64,000 nt of DNA, from the NCBI GenBank assembly GCA_029948255.1, contig JALIZF010001403.1:62001-126000 (forward strand), in the 5' to 3' direction. The notes under the pieces are model-generated. The model did not search any database, was not told where the DNA came from, and saw only the letters and a list, made by a program, of their open reading frames with translations. Both the position numbers and the translations under genes were made by a program. The stretch is from Telmatactis stephensoni (Eukaryota; Cnidaria; Anthozoa; Actiniaria; Isophelliidae). This document shows, piece after piece, positions 54,301 to 64,000 of the stretch (the stretch's first letter is position 1; the number at the start of each line of letters is the position of its first letter).

Positions 54301-54629
54301 GTCTTCATTGACACTAGTGATAGACGTCTGCGCATGCTCGTAGTCACGCCTTCGGAAACTTATGCAAATTTCGCTTTTACGCTTGCCTTCAACAACTGTT
54401 TTCACAAAATGTCAAAACTTAAGGGTCAGTTCTTGAAACTTAGGGACAGTATTCACATGTCTTCATTAATGCAATATCTTTGTCTCAAAAAAGTATACAA
54501 GAGAAATTTCATGTATACACCGAGCGAGAACACGAGTATTTCATTTCAAGCTAAAACTCACACATTTCTTAAGAAAACATCGTAATATGCACGCATGCGC
54601 AGACGTTTTGCACTAGTGTCGTCTTCATA
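54301..54629. mobile_element. MITE, 329 bp
   Basis: GTCTTCATTGACACTAGTG and GACGTCTGCGCATGC at the left pair with GCATGCGCAGACGTTTTGC and CACTAGTGTCGTCTTCAT at the right. Confidence 0.8.
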
Positions 54630-54651
54630 TAAGCTACAATGAGCTACAATA

Positions 54652-54809
54652 GTTCAGAGTTTAAGAATCGTTTCTACTGCCCATACATTTTTATCCGGAA
54701 TGTCTCACCTTCTTTTGTTTGATTAAAAACAAAAGACGGTTCAAACAAAAGGTGAGAAGTTCAGGATAAAATCGCATGCGCACCGAAAACGATTCTTAAA
54801 CTCTGAACT
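54652..54809. mobile_element. Foldback MITE, 158 bp
   Basis: GTTCAGAGTTTAAGAATCG pairs exactly with CGATTCTTAAACTCTGAAC. The inner segments CACCTTCTTTTGTTTGA and CAAACAAAAGGTGAGAAG also pair. Confidence 0.9.
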
Positions 54810-54813
54810 GTAC

Positions 54814-55750
54814 GGTGGCTCCAAAGGGACATTCGAGATAGAGCATATAATGTATGAGATAAATGGTTTAAATCTTCGAGATAAAAAATCTCCGAGATAG
54901 AAAATCTTCGAGTTCGAAAATCTTCGTGTTCGAAAATCTTCGAAATCTTCTACAAAATGTCCGAGATACAAAATCTACGAGTTAGAAAATCTTAGGCTCC
55001 GAGGGAGACTGAGTCTGAGCTCCGTACCTCTGAATGTAGTCGAGCTTTTAAAAATTTGTTCCCAAATTATCCTTTTTGTCCAATGGACACTTCAACAAGC
55101 AGGACGTGCAGTAGTATCCTTTTACAAGTTAATCCTTTTAGTGACGTTTACAACATTCGCGTCCGTGTTGTATCGGCATATACAGTCACGAGCCGAAAAT
55201 ACTCCAACACATATTTGAGTTGTTCCCGGAAAGAAAATCAAAAATATCTTTATTTATCTTAGAGAAAATCGAGGTTAAAGCTGATGTAAATTAGGACGAA
55301 TCTTTATGAGATATAAAACACTCGTCACGGTTGCGATTTTCATTGTGTTTGCCTTATGAATTATTAATTAGTATTTTAATAAGTTATAAGACCAATGTGT
55401 GTCCCAGGCCCCACACGGACAAGTCGATATCTCGAAGATTTTCTATCTCGGAGATTTTTTATCTCGAAGATTTTCGAACTCGAAGATTTTCGAACTCGAA
55501 AATTTTCGAACTCGAAGATTTTCAAACTCGAAGATTTTTTATCTCGGAGATTTTCAATTAAACTCGAAGATCTATCTCGAAGATTTTGCAACTCGAAGAT
55601 TTTGTATCTCGAAGATTTTGCATCTCGAAGATTTTGCAATTCAAAGATTTTGCAACTCGAAAATTTTGCAACTCGAAGATTTTGCAACTCGAAGATTTTG
55701 CATCTCGTACATTCTATATGTCTTATCTCAGATGTCCCTTTGGAGCCACC
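54814..55750. repeat. Giant foldback whose arms are inverted 16-bp minisatellites
   Basis: The outer ends GGTGGCTCCAAAGGGACA and TGTCCCTTTGGAGCCACC are exact inverted copies. Inside, the left arm (54840-54990) has AATCTTCGAGTTCGAA-type units and the right arm (55425-55710) has the reverse, TCGAAGATTTTGCAAC and TCGAAGATTTTCGAAC (period 16, about 18 copies). The middle holds the dispersed repeat shared with 29571-29750. All three plus frames stay open through the right arm, again because the period is not a multiple of three. Confidence 0.85.
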
Positions 55751-56084
55751 TTAGAACTGGCTTATAGATGAGCATGCGCAAGATCATGAGCATGCGCAAC
55801 ACGGACCCTCAAGAATGTCTATTTTGGGGACGTCACGCCGCACGGGCGATCTCTTTTGCATATATGAAATCTTTTCAGAAATCTACAGTGTTTGAACTAA
55901 AACCACACAGTAATTGATGTAATTTTAAAAATTTGTTATTACAGAATTGCTCTATTTCTTAAGAATGATACTTTGCAATATTCTTGGTTCCGTAGTAAAA
56001 ACTTTTTTCTCTCGTCAAATGAAAGGTCAACAATTGACCTTCACAATAGATAACGTGTACATATTCAATAGACGTTTTGTTTTT
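55751..56084. other. No gene recognised
   Basis: About 330 bp with no coding signal. AGATGAGCATGCGCAAGATC and TCATGAGCATGCGCAACA form a short direct repeat near 55770. Confidence 0.45.
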
Positions 56085-56850
56085 TTTTTGCCGTAACACT
56101 ATTTTCCAACTTCGTGCATCTTGAAACAAAGACCTACATGGTAGAATGTGCGGAATGTGAACGTCTTTTGTTTGAAATGAAACTTCCCTTTGTCTTTCAT
56201 TCAAGAACGCATAAAAATAAGGCTCCGAGCAACAGAACTTGGAGCCATATTAATGTCTTCTTGATTGGAAGACAAAGGGAAGTTTTATTTTAAACAAAAG
56301 AAGTTCACTTCCGCATATTTTACGGTGCAGTTCTTTGTTTCAAAATGCACGAAGTCGGAAAATAGCAAAAAGGTCTGCTTGGAATATGAATTTCTTTGTT
56401 TAAATTATCACGTACGTGTATCATGTAAGTTTGTTTCTTTGTCTTCCAATCAAGAATACATCGATACGGATTTGAGTTTTGCAGCTTCAACAAAAGAAAG
56501 TCACATTCCGCATAAATGTTGTTGTTACCTATTGTTTTATGGCGCATGAAGTTCGAAAATAGTGGTAAAGCGAAAAGGTACTATTTTCCAACTTCTTGGG
56601 CCATAAAACAATAGGTGACGAGAAAGCTTGTGCGGAATGTGAATTTCTTTTGTTTTAGTTATAACCTTCCTTTGTCTGCCAGCATATAGTTAATGGAGGG
56701 GACTATTAACTATCAGCTGCCAGTCAAGAAAAGTTTGATACGACTTTGCTCCAACAAAAGAATTCCGACTTTTTGTTGACGCCTATTGTTTCGTCATTTT
56801 CGAGCACACGAAAGTCGAAAATAGTGGTAAAGCAAAAAGGTCTAATTGAC
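56085..56850. repeat. Cluster of related hairpins sharing ACTATTTTCCAACTTC ends
   Basis: Three inverted pairs follow each other: 56093-56375 (CTTCGTGCATCTTGAAACAA with its complement), 56490-56665 (ACAATAGGT, CGCATAAATG / CACATTCCGCA) and 56750-56845 (a partial unit with CGAAAATAGTGGTAAAGC). AAAATAGTGGTAAAGCGAAAAGGT recurs after the second and third. Confidence 0.7.
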
Positions 56851-57489
56851 ATGTTTCACATAAGCCAAATCCATATGATAATGAGCCACTATTAGTGACT
56901 GACACCTTCTATCTATGCTAATATCCAAAATAACCACACAAAAACGTTTTGCTTCACTAAATTCATGCTACTGAATTTAGTGAATAAAATTATATATTTA
57001 TATTTAAATTTATTTATTTCCTTGACATAATGCAAAACAGTATCGTTAATTTTTGCAGTTTTACTTTGAACAAATTAAACAATTCAACCTATGTTAAATG
57101 CTGTCAAACAACACGATGTGTCTCTGTGCCATGAAAGTGCACAGCTCTACAACAATCGGTTGGAACCATCGAGGATGGCGCCAGATGCTGCTAACTGCTC
57201 GATATGTTTTTACATGTTTAATTATATCCATTTTGAAATCATTGGTGATTTCTGCAATCTGATTGGTTAAAAAGTGTGCGATTAATTCCTAAATTGCATC
57301 CTTTTGCTTCATTAATCGCATCTTTTTTTTCAACCAATCACAAAACAGTGTCTTTTATTATCAGCCAATCATATACAAGAATCAAAAAAGCCATTTGATT
57401 GCTATCAAGCTGTGGGATTTTTTTCCTTGAACCTGTTTTCACATTTTTGTTAAAAAAGTAGAGCAAAAAAGTTGAGATTTCAAAATGGA
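56851..57489. other. No gene recognised
   Basis: About 640 bp of AT-rich sequence with three copies of the words CAATCTGATTGG / CCAATCA near 57250-57370. No other structure was seen. Confidence 0.45.
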
Positions 57490-57652
57490 TATAATTAAGT
57501 GGAAATTAAACTTTGTGTCGTGCAATTTTGGGCCAGAAATCATACTCATGATTATCAAACTGCACTCCCGCTACGCGGTCGTGCAGTTTTGTAATCACTC
57601 GTATGATTTCGGCCCAAATTGCACTCCACTCAGTTTAATTACCATTATTAAT
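57490..57652. mobile_element. Foldback MITE abutting the transposase 3' end
   Basis: GTGCAATTTTGGGCCAGAAATCATAC-type sequence at the left pairs with GTATGATTTCGGCCCAAATTGCAC-type sequence at the right (at most a few mismatches), and both ends share AGTTTAATT. The right arm cuts the transposase gene just after its VEHTIN codons. Confidence 0.8.
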
Positions 57653-58700
57653 CGTATGCTCTACAATAATTCTATACTTCGAAAGTTTTCGATGAAATCT
57701 GCGTGCAAGGCGTTTGTCTTGTCTTGGCATTCTCCGAATCTGGGCCGCTCGAAAAGGTGTGAGCAATTGCTGGAGCGACATCTGCATAACCTTTGTCGGC
57801 CAAAAGCACAACTACACCAGGTGGCATATCGTAGTTAGTTGCTGGCCCAATTCTCTCCATCATGTTATAATTTCCCGCGTCGTTCATGGCTCCCAGAAAA
57901 CCTGCCAGAAGAAAGACAATGTTTCCGCAATTATCAACGATTAGTTGAGTGTTCATCAAATGATAGTGACGATGGCCACTGCAAAATTCTGCTTGGGGCT
58001 CAGCTTGGGGACGGTAAATTTCATGGGGTGTGCCATCAATACATCCAACGGCATCGGAAAATGAGCGCCAATTCCCACGCATATTGTTCCACTCGGCATT
58101 AGATGGCCAAGTTATCTGGTTGCGAAAAAATCGCCACAAAACAGGAACAACTCTGTGGACTATAGCTGACACAGTTGAGGGACTGATATCAAAAATTAAT
58201 GCCAAAGTATCAATGCACGGGTATTTTCTTAACCAAAGCAGAGTTAGCAGTACCTTGTTCGTATGACTCAATTTGCTCATTCTCGATCTTTGTCGTATCC
58301 CTCCCCTTCTGTTTAACCTGGATAGCTCCAAAGAGATCCTTGTAGTTATGTCTACTAGTGTTTCAGGTAACTCCCCAGTGTTTAGCCAGAACAGGAAACG
58401 CTGATTTTCTATAGCAACAAAGACATCTCTGCCCCTGAAGTCAAAGCCAAAAAATGAAGGGTCCAGACGTTGCATTATAGGTGCAAGGTAGTCGGTAAGA
58501 GGAGGGTTTAGCATCGCTGCCAGTAAGAGCAAAACAGGTAATATTCGCTGAACAATGTCACGAAGTCTACGTGAACGACTAACGGGTGGTGAATTAAGTG
58601 TGGAAAGTACATTTAAAACTAAACACGCTGTTTGAACTTGTCGTCGCAAAGTTCGTCTTGACATGATTAATGAAGTAGGGAAGTCAGACCGTGTCAGCAC
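57640..58700 (-). pseudogene. DDE transposase (DDE_Tnp_4 / Harbinger-like), frameshifted near its end
   Basis: The open frame of 342 codons starts at 58700 (MLTRSDFPTS) or at M13 (MSRRTLRRQV). A helix-turn-helix-like N-terminal region (NKVLLTLLWLRKYPCIDTLA, FDISPSTVSAIVHRVVPVL) is followed by catalytic blocks: VGCIDGTPHEI with D222 and LLADKGYADVAP with D302. The ORF then loses homology. In the next frame the DNA continues LTPFRAAQIRRM and reaches IIVEHTI, which holds the expected catalytic Glu (codon at 57659-57661). A one-base shift near 57761-57772 therefore broke the gene. A foldback replaces the sequence after VEHTIN. Family members cut and paste PIF/Harbinger-type elements and are often paired with a Myb-like protein gene, which may be relevant for the plus-strand gene next door. 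Confidence 0.82.
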
Positions 58701-58736
58701 ATCGGCAAAAATATGTAAGGCAAGTTTGGGGAGGAG

Positions 58737-59114
58737 ATTTTTATTCTAATCATCATTATTTTCCTTTGTTTATATATAGAATAGAAAAGTGAAAATATGC
58801 CCATGTAACTTTCAGAAGGAGGTTTCCTGTCATCTTTGTAAAGTATATGATTATAAACAATAAAGTGTCATTATTAAGCAGTGTTAAAAGAATTTCAAAA
58901 TGACGTAATCTAACGTGCTATAAAGCAGACCACATCGTAGAGTGCACGCACTTAATCCGTGAAACATAAATAGTACAAAATAGTGCTAAATTATCAAATG
59001 AGTCAAGAAATAGGATTACGCCAAAAGCGTCTGCCTCTAGTGTCTGCCCATGACACTTGACACTTTCCTCTATAAGTAGATTAAAGCTAGTAGGCACACA
59101 GAAGGAGTCTCAAT
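58737..59114. promoter_or_regulatory. Intergenic spacer between divergent transposase and plus-strand gene
   Basis: About 415 bp separate the two divergent starts. It contains the left GTAGAGTGC terminus (58937) and AT-rich sequence. A shared bidirectional promoter is possible but is inferred from arrangement only. Confidence 0.35.
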
Positions 59115-59983
59115 ATGGCGGAGGATGCGTTCATGTCCCGTCTAAATGCCGTCTCAAGAAACAAGAGAAAGAGGAAGGAAGCACAGGAGGCTTTAGAGAT
59201 GCTTCAAGCCTTCCTCCTTGAAGACATGGACGACTTTACTTCGACCGAAGTATATGCTCTTCTGGCCTTAAAATTGGGGTCTGGCCGACTCGAGCGTTTA
59301 CGATCACTGGCCTCTGCGTTTCCTTCTCAACTAGGCAAAGATCTGTCTTTTAATCTAATAAGATTTCATGTCCAGGCCAGTGATCTGTCAGACCGTGATT
59401 TGGAAAGTATTTTAGAGTTTTCCAAAAATACAGGTAGCGAAGAGACTACTGCAAATCATAATCCTGAGTATTTGTTCAACAACTTCGTGGAAGTGCTTTC
59501 TCCGCCGACAGATAGTTGTTTCAATTGCACGGGAAGTTTACAGTTGCACAACAAGCCTTGCCTCGTGTCAATTTTTGCCCCTAATGGCCCAAAGTACGGT
59601 TTAAAGTTAACGTTCCGTTGTCTGGCCTGCAAAATCAATTATGGATATGCAAAGTTCGGCAACGAAGACGAAGGAACATCGTTCTACCCTGAAGCGAGGC
59701 CTTACGTGGCGGTCACAAACAAAGTGATGTTCGACCGACGACTTTGTGCTTACCAGGTTTATTTTGCGTAAGTAGTACTATTGAAAACATAATACTCTTC
59801 TATTACCCTTTGGATATTCCCGTTATATAAGTGAAGAACAGATCAACATTCTTATTATTAGTTAATAAATTATATAAATAGTATATAAATTATGGTAATT
59901 CCGTTGTTTCCTATTGTCTAATCAACACTATTTACTACTAATTAGTAGTGTTTGTTTCACGGATTAAGTGCATGCACTCTACC
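58937..59983. mobile_element. Inverted-terminal-repeat pair (GTAGAGTGC ... GCACTCTAC) enclosing the first exon of the plus-strand gene
   Basis: GTAGAGTGCACGCACTTAAT and CCGTGAAACA at the left match the reverse complement of the right end (TGTTTCACGG, ATTAAGTGCATGCACTCTAC). The inner TAGTAC / TAGTAG words are weak pairs. A MITE of the same family is at 21649-21796. Spacing is 1047 bp. No clear target duplication was found. Confidence 0.65.
59115..59767 (+). CDS. Exon 1 of the above: CxC-like cysteine cluster
   Basis: ATG in good context (CAATATGGCGG). Open to a canonical donor TTTTGC|GTAAGTAG, phase 2. Reading through gives only one further codon before TAA. The four-cysteine set (CFNC ... 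CLAC) with intervening strands suggests zinc binding. Confidence 0.7.
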
Positions 59984-62900
59984 ATTCAGAGCCATTCAGT
60001 AGTCAACTGAACTGTTAAAGTGTTAGTGCAGGCATATCGTGCACAAAAAGTGCAGAATTGTTCAGTTTTTTGCTACAAGCATGAAAATTGGCACAATGAT
60101 AGAGGGCAACATGCTGACTAATTCCTGATATAGCGCCACGCCCAAAAATCAATACTTCCAGTTTTACACATGTGGAATTAATTTTCACTTAAAATTAAAT
60201 ACAATTGTTGCATTAACTAGTTGTTTCATGAAATGTGATAATTCTTTACAAGTACTGTTCCTTTTACCTAGCTGACTATAGTGCCCCACCCTATTCCTCG
60301 TACTTCCAGTTTTATGTTAATGGCTTTAATTAAATTCAAAATTACTGAAAATAACCGATTTCTACAATGCTATCACTACCAACTAATCCTATTTGGTCTA
60401 ATGATGTATGCCCTTTTCATTTCACATGCACTACCACACCCTAAACTTAGTACTGCCAGTATAGATACATAGGAATACCTCAAGTCTCTCAAGTATCAAA
60501 ATTATGCACCTTGTTTTAAAGTCAAGGAGATCGAATAATAGACGGATATGATTGAAACAACGCAATTTGAGCAACATGCAACCATGGCAACGCCTTTTCA
60601 AAAGTACTTCCAGTAATAGTACATTGTAATTGATTATTGGGGTTACTGGGATTTATCAATTTTGGATTATGGAAAATCTAATATTCAGTAAGGTAAGAAT
60701 CTTTGACAAGGGAGAGGGCTATTGCAGTTCACTCGTAGCAATCATTAAATTTTATTATTTCAACTTCCCAAACAAATTAATTCCATTTGCAATCGCCTCC
60801 ACAATCACACATGACTGTGCACACGAGCTGCAATTTTGCACATTTTTGTCTTGCTGACATTTACATCTGGTCAGGTGGCTACACATTTCCAAAATCTCTT
60901 GCTTAGTTTTCCCACAATTGCGTCAATTTAATCTTTTCGGTCCGCCTTTGTCTACTGCCAAGTGCGGCGCAGAGGGTTGCTGCAACGACTGACCTGGCTT
61001 GATAAGCGGTTAGTCTCTTAATGTGATTTTGGCGGAGTGCTGCAGATGGGATGCTGCCCCCATTGACTTGACTTTTTTGAAAACATTTCCTTCTATAAAG
61101 TCAATAACTATTTGGCAAAAGTTAGTTTAACTGTACAGTAGTACAACAAACTGCTGCAGTAGACTGACATATATTTCCAACAGATCTTTACATACAGAAT
61201 CATTCAAAGGCCGTTCAAATGTTGTTTTTACTTTTGCAAACAATACCTTCAAGTCTCCAAGGCAGAGATTTTCCCAAATATAGACATTTCATTGCAGCCC
61301 GTGAAGACAAAGAAGTGAAAAGTTGAAGTTTTACTTCGAAATCGCGGGACGTTGGTGCGCAGATCTCCAGGCCTATTCCAGGCCCTAAAATCGCCTAAAA
61401 TCGCTCTAAGTTTTGAGTATCTTTGGGGATAATTTTGCTAAAATCGTCCAAAATTACGGCGGTTTTAGTGCCCGGAGTAGGCCTATTTCCAGAGCCAGAG
61501 GAAAAAGCAATTGAAGATGGGCCCTTTTCTTCCACTCTCCACCGATGCTCCATTTTAAGAGTATTTACAGTATATTAAAGCTACACGGAAAGATCAGAAG
61601 TCGAAACAAGGATAGGAAGTCACTGATATTCGATGGGGATCAAACTTGGGACCTCTTGCACTAACCAACTGTGCGATCCTTGCTCCTAAAAGTCGTGGAA
61701 GCCATGGAAAGCAGGAAGTGCAGCTGCTTTGCTAGGACCTAGTGCTCTGAAAACGTCAAGTACTGCAATAATGTGGAAAGATTTTTCTGCGTCCTCTCCA
61801 AACATGGCGACTGCCAACACCACCACATCAGTGTCGAGAGTACGGGTAAGGAGTTTCTGAATTGCATAGTTGACACAATCCTTACAAATGAAAAAAAAAG
61901 CCTTGAGTCTGATTCCTCTTGAGTGCATATTGCCAATCCAGTGAGCTCCCGTTCTACATCACATGCAAATCCTTGTCCAAAAGAAGAAATCAAGTGTATG
62001 TTTCCAGGCAACTTGATGACTTTAATTTGCAAATTTCAACTAAAAGTAAAAAGCTATCAAAAACCTAAGGAATCCAGCGAATTCCCGTTCAACACTAATT
62101 TTTCTCCAACAGAAGAAACCAAGTGTTTCTTGTTGGGCAATATGATGGATTTGCAAATTTCAGCTAAAAATAAAAAAAGCTCAATACCCAGTTGCATGGT
62201 ATAAGAGTACTTGTTGGCTTTACACGCTTTGGTTGACCATGACTTTGTTAACTTCTAGATATGGTCTGTGATTTGAGGCTATCAGTGCTGCAATATTCGC
62301 TCCACATTACATCAACCCTGGAGACATTCTGTATTAAACTGGGTCTTCACAATCATGTGTAATTGATCAGGCTATTGTGAACGGGTTTTCTTTATGTGGA
62401 AAATTATAAAATAGTGAGAATTATTGATTGTTACGAGTGAAGTGCAATAACAGTGGCCTTTATGCAGGAATACGTTCAGAAAGATGTCAGATTGCCATGC
62501 ACCCAAACCTAATTCCAAATCATCAATTCCAAAGTATTATTACTTTAAGTACTTTTGAAAAGGCGTTGCCATGGTTGCATGTTATTCAAATTGCGTTGTT
62601 TCAATCATATCCGTCTATTATTCTACCTCCTTGACTTTAAAACAAGGTGAATAATTTTGATACTTGAGAGACTTGAGGTATTCCTATGTATCTATACTGG
62701 CAGTACTAAGTTTAGGGTGTGGCAGTGCATGTGAAATGAAAAGGGCATACATCATTAGACCAAATAGGATTAGTTGGTAGTGATAGCATTGTAGAAATCG
62801 GTTATTTTCAGTAATTTTGAATTTAATTAAAGCCATTAACATAAAACTGGAAGTACGAGGAATAGGGTGGGGCACTATAGTCAGCTAGGTAAAAGGAACA

Positions 62901-63894
62901 GTACTTGTAAAGAATTATCACATTTCATGAAACAACTAGTTAATGCAACAATTGTATTTAATTTTAAGTGAAAATTAATTCCACATGTGTAAAACTGGAA
63001 GTATTGATTTTTGGGCGTGGCGCTATATCAGGAATTAGTCAGCATGTTGCCTTCTATCATTGTACCAATTTTCATGCTTGTAGCAAAAAACTGAACAATT
63101 CTGCACGATATGCCTGCACTATGTACGTCATGGCTCATTTTTGGAGACCGGATGACTTTGACCAGCTAAACGATGCTGGTTTGCAAGGTATATTGGATAA
63201 ATCTGTAAGTGATGGCAGCCCATTTGCTTTCAGTGTCTAGTTAATTATATTTTCAGTAAAGTCCCTCGCAGAACCATCAAAAAAGAGACAACGCTACCAA
63301 ATAACGCGGGAAGAAGAGAGGCTGGTCATGGAGGCTTACCAAGCTTGCACGGGCTGGGATGAAATTCTTGGTTACATAAAATCGCGTGTTGGGAGTTTGC
63401 AAGGAAATAAAGAAAAGACCATAGAATATTACGAGAAAGCAGACAGGAAATCGGCAATCAAACGGGTAAAGAGGATCGTGAACCAAGAACGCAAACGAGC
63501 ACAAGTAGCAGCGCCAAACCAGTCCACAAGCATGCACTCGACAATTAACAAGAAAGAGATGCGGTATGCTAAGAAGGCAACTCCAGAGGAACGAAGAGAG
63601 AAGAAGTTTACATACGCTTCCAACTTGAGTAGCAGCACGGAGGATGAAAATGGTCCTTCAGAGGAACAAGCTGAAGCGAACACCAGTAGGCCAGGGAATG
63701 CGGGAAGCCCCACTCCACACGCAGCCCATAGCAACGTAGAAGACAAAGAGAAAGGACGGAAAAGACGGCGCAAACGGAGAGAAGGAGAACGGGGAGCTTA
63801 TGAAGCACATACACAGATGTGCCAAAAGGCTCTCACAATGATGGGTAAAATTGAAGCCCTGATAACCAAATTAGACAGCTCTGGTTCTGATTAG
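59115..63894 (+). CDS. Putative three-exon gene: cysteine-cluster N-terminus, Myb/SANT-like basic C-terminus (transposon-related), 468 aa
   Basis: Proposed exons 59115-59767, 63084-63204 and 63262-63894 (1407 nt, phases agree). Exon 1 begins MAEDAFMSRLNAV with a helical region. It has a cluster with CFNC, C (NKPC) and CLAC, then YPEARPYVAV, resembling the CxC cysteine clusters that accompany KDZ-type transposases. The last exon has RYQITREEERLVMEAYQ and GWDEILGYIKSRV, weakly like a Myb/SANT helix set. It is followed by a very basic stretch (KEKGRKRRRKRREGERG) and a C-terminal helix. The 3.3 kb intron is mostly a foldback element, and the second acceptor would lie in that element's arm. The gene may be two unrelated fragments; the middle exon is the weakest link. 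Possibly the accessory protein of a DNA transposon. Function unknown. Confidence 0.45.
61618..61692 (-). repeat. tRNA-derived SINE head
   Basis: On the minus strand, GCACAGTTGGTTAGTGC looks like a D-arm/A box and AAGTTTGATCCCC like a B box. The acceptor stem is not intact. Confidence 0.45.
61686..62032 (-). pseudogene. Decayed ORF remnant with DTDVVVLAV and ALGPSKAAALPAFH motifs
   Basis: Two overlapping minus-strand frames together carry CTQEESDSRLFF, then CKDCVNYAIQKLLTRTLDTD, VVVLAVAMF and ALGPSKAAALPAFHGF. This order is that of a repeat-borne protein family I recall from many animal genomes, with a PIN/FEN-like DTDVVVLA core. I cannot name the element. A frameshift between the first and second blocks shows it is dead. 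It lies inside the 3.1 kb foldback and may be what remains of that element's own gene. Confidence 0.6.
63262..63894 (+). CDS. Last exon of the above: Myb/SANT-like and basic tail
   Basis: The acceptor AAAG|TCCCTC (or TTTTCAG five bases earlier, which is out of phase with the preceding exon) is followed by 210 codons to TAG. Ser/Glu-rich (SSSTEDENGPSEE) between the helical and basic parts. Confidence 0.65.
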   Translation, partial: SLAEPSKKRQRYQITREEERLVMEAYQACTGWDEILGYIKSRVGSLQGNKEKTIEYYEKADRKSAIKRVKRIVNQERKRAQVAAPNQSTSMHSTINKKEMRYAKKATPEERREKKFTYASNLSSSTEDENGPSEEQAEANTSRPGNAGSPTPHAAHSNVEDKEKGRKRRRKRREGERGAYEAHTQMCQKALTMMGKIEALITKLDSSGSD

Positions 63895-64000
63895 AGTGGT
63901 TTCATAAACCTGTGAAATACACTTCAGCGTATTACACTTTATTACAATTTAATGCTCACGTTTTTTTTGTGTGTGTTTTCGGTGTATTACACATTATTAC
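63895..64000. other. Downstream of the Myb-like exon; no further gene visible
   Basis: The word GATTAGAGTGGTTTCATAAAC resembles ATTAGAGTGGTTTTCATAAA at 2258 and ATTAGAGTGGTTCTCTAAAA at 29579, a possible short dispersed repeat end. CGTATTACAC / GTGTATTACAC repeats follow. Confidence 0.4.

Larger units (their letters stand above)
60025..63120. mobile_element. 3.1 kb foldback element with inverted arms of about 600 bp
   Basis: The left arm (60025-60640) and right arm (about 62510-63120) are inverted and nearly identical, both bounded by AGTGCAGGCATATCGTGCA. Both arms encode the same spurious 63-codon frame, which shows how close they are. A third, diverged arm copy sits at 15745-16240. The middle holds a decayed coding remnant (61686-62032) and a SINE-like piece. 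Long inverted arms suggest a foldback-type DNA transposon. Confidence 0.85.

Noticed and set aside
55331..55771. Overlapping 76-122 codon ORFs rich in EDF / SRRF / NSKI
   Set aside because: Same explanation as the large minisatellite: a 16-bp unit without stops stays open in all frames.
60281..62875. Two identical 63-codon ORFs on opposite strands
   Set aside because: They are the same stretch of the foldback arms; there is no conserved domain, and the diverged third copy (15962) does not preserve the frame product.

Overview
The window is animal nuclear DNA. Genes are split by GT-AG introns, coding density is low, the DNA is AT-rich, and non-LTR retrotransposons, a Penelope-like element and dozens of foldback or MITE elements are packed in. 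A synaptotagmin-like (Slp) gene, a rhodopsin-family GPCR, an F-box/LRR gene and the style of the repeats suggest a cnidarian, probably a stony coral or sea anemone. That placement is an inference from gene content; no species marker was seen.

Layout. 1-2000 (minus): the 5' half of a LINE, with ORF1 and the start of ORF2 (PHD-like finger plus APE endonuclease). Its leader is a G-rich minisatellite. 2793-3389: a cysteine-rich CXC-type fragment. 5317-10040: a 4.7 kb array of the same minisatellite (20-bp unit made of two decamers, GGGAGT plus a variable tetramer), with a duplicated higher-order block of about 1.7 kb. 11452-14406: an F-box/LRR gene in two exons (632 aa). 14700-22000: repeats, including a TTAA-flanked DNA element (17399-19707) that contains a Penelope-like insertion. 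The insertion has a GIY-YIG ORF, 284-bp inverted arms and a hammerhead-like motif.

22478-47070 (plus) is the main gene. Fourteen exons join in frame into an 830-aa synaptotagmin-like protein with an N-terminal Rab-binding domain and zinc finger, an acidic linker, C2A and C2B. Such proteins tether Rab-GTP-bearing vesicles to the plasma membrane. Its introns hold a nested single-exon GPCR (39408-40454), a LINE reverse transcriptase ORF with no internal stop (31084-33048), and many MITEs. One MITE has duplicated the splice donor of exon 6.

47100-57500 has no recognisable host gene. It holds a LINE tail, a TTAA foldback, a 16-bp minisatellite arranged as a giant inverted repeat, and a cluster of hairpins. 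57640-63894 holds a decayed DDE transposase (minus) divergent from a plus-strand gene. That gene begins with a cysteine-cluster exon and ends with a Myb/SANT-like, very basic exon. A 3.1 kb foldback element with arms of about 600 bp lies in its intron.

The strongest oddities are the G-quadruplex-compatible minisatellite that is also a LINE leader, the hammerhead-like core that recurs at three loci, and the MITE-duplicated splice donor. All exon joins were made by eye from splice signals, reading phase and domain continuity; no transcript data were available.
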